Part shown: piece by piece, positions 1 to 5,832 of the stretch
How positions within the stretch are numbered: position 1 is the stretch's first letter
Layout: every line of letters begins with the position of its first letter
Made by a program: the position numbers and the translations under genes
Notes under the pieces: generated by a model
Database searches by the model: none
What the model saw: only the letters and a program-made list of their open reading frames with translations
Told to the model about the DNA's origin: nothing
Assembly: GCA_021154065.1 (NCBI GenBank)
Contig: JAJKJG010000251.1
Location: 1-6,967, forward strand
Length of the DNA stretch: 6,967 nt
Source of the DNA: Methylobacterium sp.
GTDB lineage: Bacteria; Pseudomonadota; Alphaproteobacteria; Rhizobiales; Beijerinckiaceae
Direction: 5' to 3'

Positions 1-14
1 GATTGTTCCCGCCG

Positions 15-380
15 TTACGGCTCGGTGCGAGAGGCGCTTTCGATCGCGGCGATCAGGACGTCGAGGCTGAACGGCTTGGTGATGTAGGCGTCGCAGCCGG
101 CATCGCGCGCGGCGTGGCGGAGGTCCTCGTCGGGCGACGCCGTCACGAGAATGATCGGGAAGGCATGACCCATCGCCCGGACCTGCGCCGTCAGGTCGAA
201 CCCGGAATCGCCGTTCAGGTTAAGATCGGTGATGAGGCAGGCCGCCTGGTCGAGGTCGGCAGAATCGCGAAACGCCTTGGCGCTTTCGAAGGTTTCAGTC
301 GAAAACCCGTGCGCATTCAAGCCGCGCTGGATCGCGGTCAGCACGCTCGCATCGTCGTCGACGATAATGATCTTCTTCAT
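15..380 (-). CDS. Single-domain response regulator (CheY/FixJ-like receiver)
   Basis: This 121-residue cytoplasmic protein is a stand-alone phosphoacceptor (REC) domain. It should accept a phosphoryl group from a histidine kinase and pass the signal on by protein contact. The sequence shows the acidic pocket D8-D9-D10 in IIIVDDD, the phosphoacceptor D52 in LITDLNL, the switch threonine T80 in ILVTAS and the conserved lysine K102 in ITKPF. The receiver fills the whole protein: the stop follows the last receiver helix by a few residues, so there is no DNA-binding or enzymatic output domain. I chose the ATG at 380 because MKKIIIVDDD is the normal receiver start. The frame is open further upstream to 506, but that extension is Pro/Arg-rich and unlike a domain. 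The Shine-Dalgarno is weak (AGGCAG-like). A membrane histidine kinase at 1685-3343 is the nearest candidate partner, though not co-transcribed. The family call is firm; the pathway is unknown. Confidence 0.93.
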   Translation of the reverse strand: MKKIIIVDDDASVLTAIQRGLNAHGFSTETFESAKAFRDSADLDQAACLITDLNLNGDSGFDLTAQVRAMGHAFPIILVTASPDEDLRHAARDAGCDAYITKPFSLDVLIAAIESASRTEP

Positions 381-396
381 GGGCTGCCTGTCGTAA

Positions 397-416
397 AACG
401 CTGCCACAACGCTGCC
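397..416 (-). repeat. Tandem 9-bp direct repeat before the response regulator start (possible operator)
   Basis: On the minus strand the 9-mer GGCAGCGTT occurs twice in a row, 11 bases apart start to start, ending 17 bases before the response regulator ATG (plus-strand AACGCTGCC at 397-405 and 408-416). A spacing of one helical turn is what direct-repeat regulators such as the OmpR/PhoB family use. No regulator is known for this site, so the operator reading is inference; chance duplication is possible. Confidence 0.35.
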
Positions 417-541
417 GTTGCGGCGAGCGTTATTCGCGGGGGGCGCCGGATTACGAGAGAACATCGGCCGCGGTCTTGTCGATTTCGGCCAATCGTCTGC
501 GGTCATGCGCCATCGCCTCGCGGCGCGAGCAAGGCGGCCGC

Positions 542-571
542 TTGACCCGCTCGGGCGGTTTAACCTCTAGT
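542..571 (+). promoter_or_regulatory. Possible sigma-70-type promoter for the secreted protein gene
   Basis: A TTGACC box at 542-547 is followed, 18 bases later, by TCTAGT at 566-571. It would place a start near 578 and give a leader of about 30 bases before the ATG at 608. The -35 box is good and the -10 box is poor. This is the best match I see in the 381-607 divergent gap. Confidence 0.25.
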
Positions 572-607
572 CTCGGCTGTGATCAAAAATAAAATGGAGA
601 GGCGCAG

Positions 608-925
608 ATGACGCGATGGTTAGTCGGAGCCGTGCTCGCGGCGGGGCCGCTTTTGCTCTATCCGCTGGCGGCTGCGGCGCAAGCATCACCCGTGGCCTTC
701 GCCTGCGAATACGGCCCGAATTTCTCTTACGTGATCATCAAGAACCTGAGTCCAAAGCCCGCCAACTGCCAATGGGATTGCATCTATCAAATGCCTTCGG
801 GCGCATACCATGCGAACCGCGGAGCGCGGCTCCTGCGCGCGGGCCAAGAGTTGGGAATGAGCAAGACGAAGAAAGTCGCTCCGGGCCTCGACCGCCGAGG
901 CGGCGGTTACGCAGCCTGTACCTGA
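608..925 (+). CDS. Small secreted four-cysteine protein, function unknown
   Basis: I do not recognise this 105-residue protein. It begins with a clear Sec signal peptide: a short basic start (MTR), a hydrophobic core at about residues 5-22, and an AAAAQA stretch suggesting cleavage near residues 24-25. The mature part of about 80 residues holds four cysteines (C33, C54, C58, C104), which could form two disulfides in the periplasm. It is rich in short polar and aromatic segments and has no transmembrane helix after the signal. The start is supported by GGAGAGG at 596-602, five bases before the ATG. It stands alone, diverging from the response regulator at 15-380 and converging with the orphan gene at 1117-1356. 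A longer open frame on the same strand (616-1407) overlaps it but has no signal peptide or ribosome site and looks like a shadow. The secretion call is firm; any role is unknown. Confidence 0.8.
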   Translation: MTRWLVGAVLAAGPLLLYPLAAAAQASPVAFACEYGPNFSYVIIKNLSPKPANCQWDCIYQMPSGAYHANRGARLLRAGQELGMSKTKKVAPGLDRRGGGYAACT

Positions 926-927
926 AG

Positions 928-942
928 CAGCGCAAAGCGCTG
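928..942 (+). terminator. Weak hairpin just after the secreted protein gene
   Basis: CAGCGC (928-933) and GCGCTG (937-942) form a perfect 6-bp stem with an AAA loop, two bases after the stop codon. No run of T follows, so it is not a textbook intrinsic terminator. It may act with Rho or only protect the 3' end. Confidence 0.25.
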
Positions 943-1030
943 GCATCACACGCTGCATTTGCGACGTCATGCCGGATTGGTCACCCGGAAATCAAGACAC
1001 TCGCTCGGGAGACCTCTGCAAAAGGGGTTC

Positions 1031-1101
1031 GGCGCCGCTTTGCGGCGGAGTCTTGCGCTGGGGTCCCGGGTCGCATTCCGCTTCGCTGCATGCGCCCGGG
1101 A
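1031..1101. repeat. REP-like pair of intergenic hairpins
   Basis: Two palindromes lie between the convergent genes ending at 925 and 1117. The first is CGCCGC-TTT-GCGGCG (1033-1047). The second pairs TCCCGGG (1064-1070) with CCCGGGA (1095-1101) and, after one unpaired T, CGCAT (1072-1076) with ATGCG (1090-1094), leaving a 13-base loop. The shape, a GC-rich extragenic palindrome next to a shorter stem, resembles repetitive extragenic palindromes of Rhizobiales genomes. Whether it is repeated elsewhere in this genome cannot be told here. It might also help end transcription arriving from both sides. Confidence 0.45.
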
Positions 1102-1116
1102 AAGCAGCGGAGAGAG

Positions 1117-1356
1117 CTAGATCACTCTGTAATTGACCCCTGGATCAGCGGCCATGTTTTGCCCGATATTGAGTGTATTGAGCGGCGGCGGCACGGGATT
1201 GTAACGAGGATTTGCGGTAATGCGCGCTGTCGAATCAGCGATCGCGGCTTGCACCATTGCCTGAGCTTGCGTGTGCGTTACTACGCCATTCCTTTTGTAA
1301 TTCTGAGTGTAGCCAGCCGCGTTCGGTGCTGCGACCGTCACTTTTCCCCATGGCAT
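1117..1356 (-). CDS. Hypothetical 79-residue protein in a lower-GC patch
   Basis: I do not recognise this protein. It has no signal peptide, membrane helix or cysteine. The N-terminal half (MPWGKVTVAAPN, then a Tyr/Asn-rich stretch) leads into a probable helix (THTQAQAMVQAAIADS, about residues 27-42), followed by a Pro/Asn-rich tail ending in NYRVI. I chose the ATG at 1356 because AAGGGAG (plus-strand 1364-1370) sits seven bases before it. The frame is open to an ATG at 1431, but that start lies upstream of the transcription start predicted from the promoter at 1422-1451 and has no ribosome site. G+C is about 54 percent over 1121-1240, counted by hand, clearly below the flanking genes. That suggests a recent arrival or a weakly constrained gene. 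It stands alone and converges with the secreted protein gene. Confidence 0.65.
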   Translation of the reverse strand: MPWGKVTVAAPNAAGYTQNYKRNGVVTHTQAQAMVQAAIADSTARITANPRYNPVPPPLNTLNIGQNMAADPGVNYRVI

Positions 1357-1363
1357 GGTGATG

Positions 1364-1370
1364 CTCCCTT
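1364..1370 (-). promoter_or_regulatory. Shine-Dalgarno that decides the start of the 79-residue protein
   Basis: On the minus strand AAGGGAG lies seven bases before the ATG at 1356. No comparable site precedes the more upstream ATGs in the same frame, so it fixes the start. Confidence 0.7.
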
Positions 1371-1421
1371 TGAGCTGACACTGGCTCCGGCCGCCCCCCC
1401 AACCTAAACGGGTCATAAAGT

Positions 1422-1451
1422 ATCTTAGCAATCCATGATAGCGTTCAGCAA
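1422..1451 (-). promoter_or_regulatory. Probable sigma-70-type promoter for the 79-residue protein
   Basis: On the minus strand TTGCTG (plus 1446-1451) and TAAGAT (plus 1422-1427) are 18 bases apart. Transcription would start near 1414 and give a leader of about 58 bases before the ATG at 1356. The AT-rich setting within a GC-rich region adds some weight. Confidence 0.4.
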
Positions 1452-1506
1452 GAGAGTTCGTGACGCCGTCGGCTCGCCGCGGCTGGCAGGGCCTTTTCTC
1501 TTCAGG

Positions 1507-1545
1507 TGTCCTGATTTCAGATCGCGAGTTGTCCTCATCAGGACA
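1507..1545. repeat. 9-bp inverted repeat in the histidine kinase leader
   Basis: TGTCCTGAT (1507-1515) and ATCAGGACA (1537-1545) are perfect inverted copies with a 21-base spacer, 140 bases before the kinase start. GTCCT recurs at 1531-1535, so the left half-site is partly echoed in direct orientation. It could be a dyad operator or an mRNA stem. Nothing else in 1432-1684 stands out: no gene, and no convincing promoter on the plus strand. Confidence 0.35.
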
Positions 1546-1684
1546 GCACCCGCCGCGCCCGCGAGTGGACGCGTATGCCGGGTTCGGCCTATTTTGCCTC
1601 GGATGGGCTTGCTCCTTGCGCCGCTGCCGGCAGGCGCCTCATTGGCCGGGGCACCCTCCGGTTCGGCCGGCCTGAGCCGCCGAC

Positions 1685-3343
1685 ATGCGCGCTGAAACGG
1701 ACACGCCGATCTGGGTATCGGAGCTTGTGCCGACGGCGCGGCAGAACTGGTCGGCCGCCGCACTGGTCGCGGTCGTGCTCGTCGTGTTCGGAGCCTTGGT
1801 GCCGATCGCCACCAGGCCGGCGGCCGAGCTCAACTCGTTCTTCCCGACGCTGGATGCGATCGTCCTCATCACCGACCTGATCACGGCGGTGCTGCTGCTG
1901 ACGCAGTTCTCGATCTCGCGGTCGCGGTCGCTCCTCGCCCTTGCCTTCGCCTACCTGTTCACGGCGCTCATCGTCGTCCCGCATGCCCTGACGTTCGCCG
2001 GCGCGTTTTCGCCGACCGGGCTCTTGGGAGCCAACCGGCAGACGGGATCGTGGCTGTTCATCTTCTGGCATTTCGGGTTCAGCGCCGCGCTTCTCGCCTA
2101 TGCGGCGCTCAGGAGGCGCGAGGACGCACGGACCCGTTTCCAAGGCTCGACGCTCGCGGCGATCGGCTGGTGCGTGGCGAGCGCGGTCCTCGCCGTCGTC
2201 GCATTGACGTGGCTTTCGACCGCCGGAACCGACCTCCTCCCGGCGATCATCACCCCGCAATCGACGATCAGCCCGACCGTGCGCTATCCGATCTGGGCGA
2301 CGATCCTGCTCACCGCCGCGGCCCTCCTGGTGCTCGCGGCCCATCGGCGCTCCGTGCTCGACCTGTGGCTGATGGTCGTCGCCTTCGTCTTCATCCTCGA
2401 GCTCGTCTTCAGCGGCTTGCTACCCTCGGCCCGGTTCAGCGTCGGATTCTACGCCGGCCGCGGGCTGTCGCTGCTGACGGCCTGCATCGTGCTGGTCGTC
2501 CTGCTCGAGGAAACCATGCATCTCTATGCGGAGCTCGCCCGCTCCAACCTGATGCTCGTGCTCGAGCGCAACAATAAATTGATGAACATCGAGGCCGTCG
2601 CATCGTCCATCTCGCACGAGCTGAAGCAGCCGCTCGGGGCGATCTTGTTGAATTGCGAGACGGCCAAGATCCTTCTTCAGCGGCCGGCGCCGGACATCGG
2701 GCAGACGATAGCGGTGCTCGACGAAACGATCGCGGCGACGAACCGCGCCAACGAGCAGCTCGAGGGCGCGCGAGCCTTGTTCGGCAGGGCCGACCGGGAG
2801 CAGGAGATCATCAATGTGAGCGACATCGCGGATCGCGCCGTCCGCCTCGTCGCAAGGGAGCTGCGCTCGCACAACATCGCGACGCGTCTGGAGCTGCCCG
2901 CCAAGGCCGTGTACGCGATCGGCCACGGCAATCAGATCCAGCAGGTGATCATCAACCTCCTGGTGAACGCGATCGAGGCCCTGTCCCGGGCGCCGCCCGA
3001 GAATCGCGTCTTGCGCATCGCGGCGGGCGCTCAGGGCGGCACGGCCGTCGTCGAGATCGAGGACTCGGGCGACGGCGTCGATCCCGCCAAGGCCGACAAG
3101 ATCTTCGAGCCGTTCGTGACCTCGAAGCCGAGCGGGATGGGGCTCGGTCTCGCGATCTGCCGCACGATCGTCGATCGGCATGGCGGCAAGCTCGCGATCG
3201 CGCCGGGGCATCCGCGCGGAACGATCGTCCGCCTCGCCCTGCCGGCCGCCGCCGATGCGCAACCGGCACTGCCGCGAGCCGCGCGTCCGAGCGCGGCGGC
3301 CATCCCGGATGGGCGCCGACCTGCGCCCGACGCCGTCGCCTGA
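1685..3343 (+). CDS. Membrane sensor histidine kinase with MASE4-type N-terminal domain
   Basis: This 552-residue inner-membrane kinase should sense a signal in or near the membrane and phosphorylate a response regulator. About eight hydrophobic helices fill residues 22-275 and resemble the MASE4 integral-membrane sensory domain (the LxFAYLFTALIVVPHALTF and SPTGLLGANRQT stretches are typical). A short linker leads to the dimerisation/phosphotransfer domain with H311 in SSISHELKQPLGAI, of the HPK4 type shared with FixL and DctB. The ATPase domain has the N box (INLLVNAIEAL, N424/N428), G1 (EDSGDGV, D460), F box (IFEPFVTSK, 473-481) and G2 (GMGLGLAI, 484-491). All key residues are present, so it should be active. 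There is no PAS domain and no fused receiver; the last 30 residues are a Pro/Ala-rich tail. An in-frame stop at 1673 fixes the ATG at 1685 as the earliest ATG start, though its ribosome site is poor. The partner is unknown; the receiver at 15-380 is a candidate. Confidence 0.93.
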   Translation: MRAETDTPIWVSELVPTARQNWSAAALVAVVLVVFGALVPIATRPAAELNSFFPTLDAIVLITDLITAVLLLTQFSISRSRSLLALAFAYLFTALIVVPHALTFAGAFSPTGLLGANRQTGSWLFIFWHFGFSAALLAYAALRRREDARTRFQGSTLAAIGWCVASAVLAVVALTWLSTAGTDLLPAIITPQSTISPTVRYPIWATILLTAAALLVLAAHRRSVLDLWLMVVAFVFILELVFSGLLPSARFSVGFYAGRGLSLLTACIVLVVLLEETMHLYAELARSNLMLVLERNNKLMNIEAVASSISHELKQPLGAILLNCETAKILLQRPAPDIGQTIAVLDETIAATNRANEQLEGARALFGRADREQEIINVSDIADRAVRLVARELRSHNIATRLELPAKAVYAIGHGNQIQQVIINLLVNAIEALSRAPPENRVLRIAAGAQGGTAVVEIEDSGDGVDPAKADKIFEPFVTSKPSGMGLGLAICRTIVDRHGGKLAIAPGHPRGTIVRLALPAAADAQPALPRAARPSAAAIPDGRRPAPDAVA

Positions 3344-3365
3344 GACGCCGGGCGTTATATCGCGG

Positions 3366-3743
3366 TCAGTAGTAGCGGCAGGCGCCGTAGTAGGAGTCGT
3401 AATAGGCATAGGGCCCGCAGCCGCCGCGGTAGTATCCGGCGGCGCCGACGCCGGCCGCGACCCCGGCCGCTGCGAGGCCATAGCCGTACCGGCGATAGCC
3501 GCGGCCGTAGCCGCCATAGCCGCCGTAACGGCGGCAGTAGCCGTAGCCGTATCCGCCGCGATAGCCGCGCCCGACGGCTGCGGCGCGGTAGCCGCCGCGG
3601 TAGCCGCGCCCGACGCCCGCGGCGCGGTAGCCACCGCCACCACGATAGCCGCCGCCGCGGTAGCCGGGGCGCGCGTCGGCCTCGGTCGCGCTGGTGACGA
3701 TGAGGGTCGCAAGGGCAGCCGCGGCGATCAGCAGGGTTTTCAT
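3366..3743 (-). CDS. Secreted Gly/Tyr/Arg-rich low-complexity protein
   Basis: This 125-residue protein starts with a signal peptide (MKTLLIAAAALATLIVTS) and a likely cleavage site after ADA at residues 22-24. The mature part is built from Tyr, Gly and Arg. It contains GYRGG-type motifs, two 13-residue near-identical copies at 40-52 and 53-65 (RAAGVGRGYRGGY and RAAAVGRGYRGGY), and a YGGYGGYGRGYRRYGYG block. A glycine/alanine hydrophobic patch follows at about 89-102, and the tail is Tyr-rich with C109 and C122; C70 is a third cysteine. Proteins of this style are common and usually uncharacterised in Rhizobiales; a role in the envelope or extracellular matrix is only a guess. AAGGAG (plus 3752-3757) lies eight bases before the ATG and fixes the start; the frame itself runs open to 4709, which is an artefact of GC content. 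The stop is 22 bases from that of the convergent kinase gene. Confidence 0.85.
   Translation of the reverse strand: MKTLLIAAAALATLIVTSATEADARPGYRGGGYRGGGGYRAAGVGRGYRGGYRAAAVGRGYRGGYGYGYCRRYGGYGGYGRGYRRYGYGLAAAGVAAGVGAAGYYRGGCGPYAYYDSYYGACRYY
3562..3635 (-). repeat. 39-bp tandem duplication inside the Gly/Tyr/Arg-rich gene
   Basis: Plus-strand 3562-3596 and 3601-3635 match at all but three positions and are offset by 39 bases, which is exactly 13 codons. This underlies the repeated 13-residue unit in the protein and suggests growth by in-frame duplication. Copy number could vary between strains. Confidence 0.7.
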
Positions 3744-3829
3744 GATCTCGTCTCCTTGACGGAAATGGACGGACGCGCAGGCCGGCAGCGGGCGCATCGC
3801 CAACTCGGGTTCGGACTCTGGTCGGCCTC

Positions 3830-4336
3830 TTAGGAACCGCTTGATCGAATCGGACGCTGAGGCGTCTCGCCGGCGGCGGCAGCGCAGCTCCTGCGATTCG
3901 CGAGCGCTTCGGCAGCGCCGAGGCCGAATTGCCGGATGGCGTCGTCGGTCAGCGCCGATCTCGCGCTCGCAAGCCTGTCGATGCTGGTCCGAAGCGCGGC
4001 GAGCGCTTCGCGCAGTTGCGCCGCTTCCGCCTGCACGGCGGCGCTCTCGCCGAGCTTGCGCTCGCGCAGGGCGTCGCCGAACCGCTGCAGCTCCGCCCTG
4101 AGCCGGGGGAGATCGGCGAGCACCTCCCTGGGCAGCCCGCCGGCTTTTGCCAGGACCGCGTCGGTCATCGTTCCTGCGACCCTGCCGGCGAGGTGGTCGA
4201 TCCTCGCCATCGCGACCAAGGCGAGGATCGCCGCGGCGATGACGAGGATCGCAGTCGCGTTGATCAGCGCCAGCACCAGCTGCCCGGGGAGCCGCCGCAG
4301 CCGTGCCGAAACCCGCGGTGCGACCGGCTCGGACAT
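3830..4336 (-). CDS. Single-pass membrane protein with coiled-coil domain, function unknown
   Basis: I do not recognise this 168-residue protein by name. The N-terminus is short and basic (RLRRLPG around 12-18). One strong transmembrane helix spans about residues 19-43 (QLVLALINATAILVIAAAILALVAM). The rest, about 120 residues, is mostly helical with Leu/Ala heptad-like spacing from about 74 to 126 (LPRLRAELQRFGDALRER and following), so a periplasmic or cytoplasmic coiled coil is likely; basic residues before the helix favour a periplasmic C-terminus. The start at 4336 is chosen over 4366 because GAGGAGG (plus 4342-4348) lies five bases before it. It follows the membrane protein at 4376-4657 by 39 bases, so the two probably share a transcript, and precedes the secreted Gly/Tyr/Arg-rich gene by 86 bases. 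An adaptor or scaffold in the envelope is a guess. Confidence 0.75.
   Translation of the reverse strand: MSEPVAPRVSARLRRLPGQLVLALINATAILVIAAAILALVAMARIDHLAGRVAGTMTDAVLAKAGGLPREVLADLPRLRAELQRFGDALRERKLGESAAVQAEAAQLREALAALRTSIDRLASARSALTDDAIRQFGLGAAEALANRRSCAAAAGETPQRPIRSSGS
4198..4230. repeat. Perfect 11-bp inverted repeat inside the coiled-coil membrane protein gene
   Basis: CGATCCTCGCC (4198-4208) and GGCGAGGATCG (4220-4230) are exact inverted copies around an 11-base loop. They lie in the codons at the end of the membrane helix. It could slow translation just after the helix or be chance in GC-rich coding DNA. Confidence 0.4.
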
Positions 4337-4375
4337 CGCCGCCTCCTCGTGGCACGCAGAGCTCACGTCGCCCGC

Positions 4376-4657
4376 TCAGCGCAGCGCGCCGCCGATCGAG
4401 CCCGTGGTCGCGGGAAACTCCCCGGCGGGGAACGGAGACGGAGCGTGCTGCCTGGTCGTCATCAAGGCCGAGCCGCAGACGCCGCCGAGCAAGGCGAGGA
4501 CGACGAGGCCGCGCACCAGCTGGGCGCGTCTTTGCCGCGGCCGATAAGCGAGCGACGCCCGCCGAAACCTCGCACCGGATCGTGCCGGGTGAAGGATGCC
4601 GTGGAGCAGGGCCGCGTCCGCAGGGCTCGGTCTGGAGGCGGGATCGAAAACCGGCAT
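4376..4657 (-). CDS. Small single-pass membrane protein, function unknown
   Basis: I do not recognise this 93-residue protein. The first 45 residues are polar and Arg-rich (LLHGILHPARSGARFRRASL, then RPRQRRAQ) and would stay in the cytoplasm under the positive-inside rule. One membrane helix follows at about residues 47-66 (QLVRGLVVLALLGGVCGSAL). A short tail rich in Pro, Ser, Thr and Gly ends the protein outside. GAAGGAA (plus 4663-4669) lies five bases before the ATG at 4657 and supports that start; the frame is open further upstream but runs across the divergent gene. It is the first gene of a probable minus-strand unit with the coiled-coil membrane protein (stop to start gap 39 bases). 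It diverges from the solute-binding protein gene at 4842. I see no convincing promoter in the 184-base gap 4658-4841. Confidence 0.65.
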   Translation of the reverse strand: MPVFDPASRPSPADAALLHGILHPARSGARFRRASLAYRPRQRRAQLVRGLVVLALLGGVCGSALMTTRQHAPSPFPAGEFPATTGSIGGALR

Positions 4658-4841
4658 GGCGGTTCCTTCGCAAGCATTGCAGGCCGGCAAGGTACGGCGC
4701 GCCAGGCAAGCGCCGCTATTGTCCCGAGGTGCATTGCCCCAAAGGACACCGCCGCCGTCGCGCCGGCCGTCCAGCGTTGCGGGCTGGCGCCCGGCGTTGT
4801 AGCGAGGCTGGAACGAACCAAGACCCGCAATCGGAGGAACA

Positions 4842-5819
4842 ATGCTCAAGACGCTTTTCGGGGCGGTGCTTGCCGGCGCGCTCGGGCTTGCTGGCGCCGC
4901 CTCGGCCCAGAACTTCCCCACCCGGCCGATGACGCTCGTGATCCCGTTCGCGGCCGGCGGCCCGACCGACGTGCTCGGGCGCGTCATGGCCGAGGCGATG
5001 AGCAAGAGCCTCGGCCAGCAGGTCGTGGTCGAGAACGTCGGCGGGGCCGGCGGCGGCACCGGCTCGCAGCGCGTCGCCCGCGCCGCGCCCGACGGCTACA
5101 CCTTCCTCCTCGGCACGGTCGGCACCCACGCCCAGAACCAGACCCTGTACAAGAAGCCGCTCTACAACGCCGCGACCGACTTCCAGCCGGTCGGCCTCAT
5201 CGCCGAGGTGCCGCTGATCCTGATCACCCGCAAGGACTTCCCGGCGAGCTCCTTCGAGGAGTTCGTCGCCTATGCGAAGGCGAACCAGGACAAGATGACC
5301 TACGGCTCGGCCGGCGCCGGCTCGGCGACGCATCTCGGCTGCGTCCTCCTCGACTCGGCGATGGGCACGAAGATCCAGCACGTGCCCTACCGCGGCACCG
5401 GCCCGGCGATGCAGGACCTGCAGGGCGGGCGCATCGACTTCCTGTGCGAGATCGTCTCGACGGCGCTGCCGCAGATCCAGGGCGGCGCCGTCAAGGCCAT
5501 CGCGACGATGACCAAGGCGCGCTCGCCGGTGCTGCCGGAGCTCGCCACCATCCACGAGAAGGGCATCCCGAACTTCGAGGCGCTGACCTGGAACGCCTTC
5601 TTCCTGCCGAAGGGAACGCCGGAGCCGATCGTGAAGAAACTGCACGACGCCATGCTCCAGGCGATGGATTCGCCCGCGGTGAAGGAGCGGCTGCAAAGCC
5701 TCGGCGCGGTGCTCGTCGCGCCGGAGCGGCGCTCGCCCGAATACCTCGCCGGCTTCGTCACGAGCGAGATCGAGAAATGGGCCGCGCCGATCAAGGCGAG
5801 CGGGGTCAGCGTCGAGTGA
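4842..5819 (+). CDS. Bug/TctC-family periplasmic solute-binding protein
   Basis: This 325-residue protein is a tripartite tricarboxylate transporter receptor of the Bug family. It binds a small carboxylate or related solute in the periplasm and would deliver it to a TctA/TctB-type permease. A signal peptide (MLKTLFGAVLAGALGLAGAA) ends at ASA, with cleavage between A22 and Q23. Family signatures follow: the NFPTRPMTLVIPFAAGGPTD stretch (24-43) starting the first lobe, VVVENVGGAGGGTG (61-74), APDGYTFLLGT, YGSAGAGSATHL, VPYRGTGPAMQDLQGGRIDF, and the NAFFLPKGTPEPIV motif near the C-terminus. Length is normal for the family. GGAGG at 4833-4837 fixes the ATG, at a slightly short spacing of four bases. 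The next gene downstream is a gamma-glutamyltransferase-like enzyme in the same direction, 201 bases away, with a palindromic mosaic between. No permease genes are in the window, as is usual for Bug receptors, which are often orphans. The substrate cannot be read from the sequence. Confidence 0.95.
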   Translation: MLKTLFGAVLAGALGLAGAASAQNFPTRPMTLVIPFAAGGPTDVLGRVMAEAMSKSLGQQVVVENVGGAGGGTGSQRVARAAPDGYTFLLGTVGTHAQNQTLYKKPLYNAATDFQPVGLIAEVPLILITRKDFPASSFEEFVAYAKANQDKMTYGSAGAGSATHLGCVLLDSAMGTKIQHVPYRGTGPAMQDLQGGRIDFLCEIVSTALPQIQGGAVKAIATMTKARSPVLPELATIHEKGIPNFEALTWNAFFLPKGTPEPIVKKLHDAMLQAMDSPAVKERLQSLGAVLVAPERRSPEYLAGFVTSEIEKWAAPIKASGVSVE

Positions 5820-5832
5820 GGGGCGCCGTATT

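Noticed and set aside
381..506. N-terminal extension of the response regulator to the ATG at 506
   Set aside because: The extra 42 residues are Pro/Arg/Asn-rich and precede the normal MKKIIIVDDD start of a receiver.
616..1407. A 263-residue plus-strand frame over the secreted protein and the orphan gene
   Set aside because: It has no signal peptide, no ribosome site and no recognisable domain, and it overlaps two better-supported genes.
1357..1431. Longer start for the orphan gene at 1431
   Set aside because: It has no ribosome site, lies upstream of the predicted transcription start, and the internal ATG has a strong one.
1589..2344. A 251-residue minus-strand frame opposite the kinase membrane domain
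   Set aside because: The product is an Arg/Glu/Asp-rich low-complexity chain typical of antisense translation of GC-rich coding DNA.
2420..3712. A 430-residue minus-strand frame antisense to the kinase and the convergent gene
   Set aside because: The opposite strand encodes a complete kinase with every catalytic motif; the antisense translation is Ala/Thr/Arg-rich low complexity.
3366..4709. A single 447-residue protein on the minus strand
   Set aside because: Only the last 125 codons look real, with a signal peptide and AAGGAG before an internal ATG at 3743. The upstream part overlaps the two membrane protein genes in another frame.
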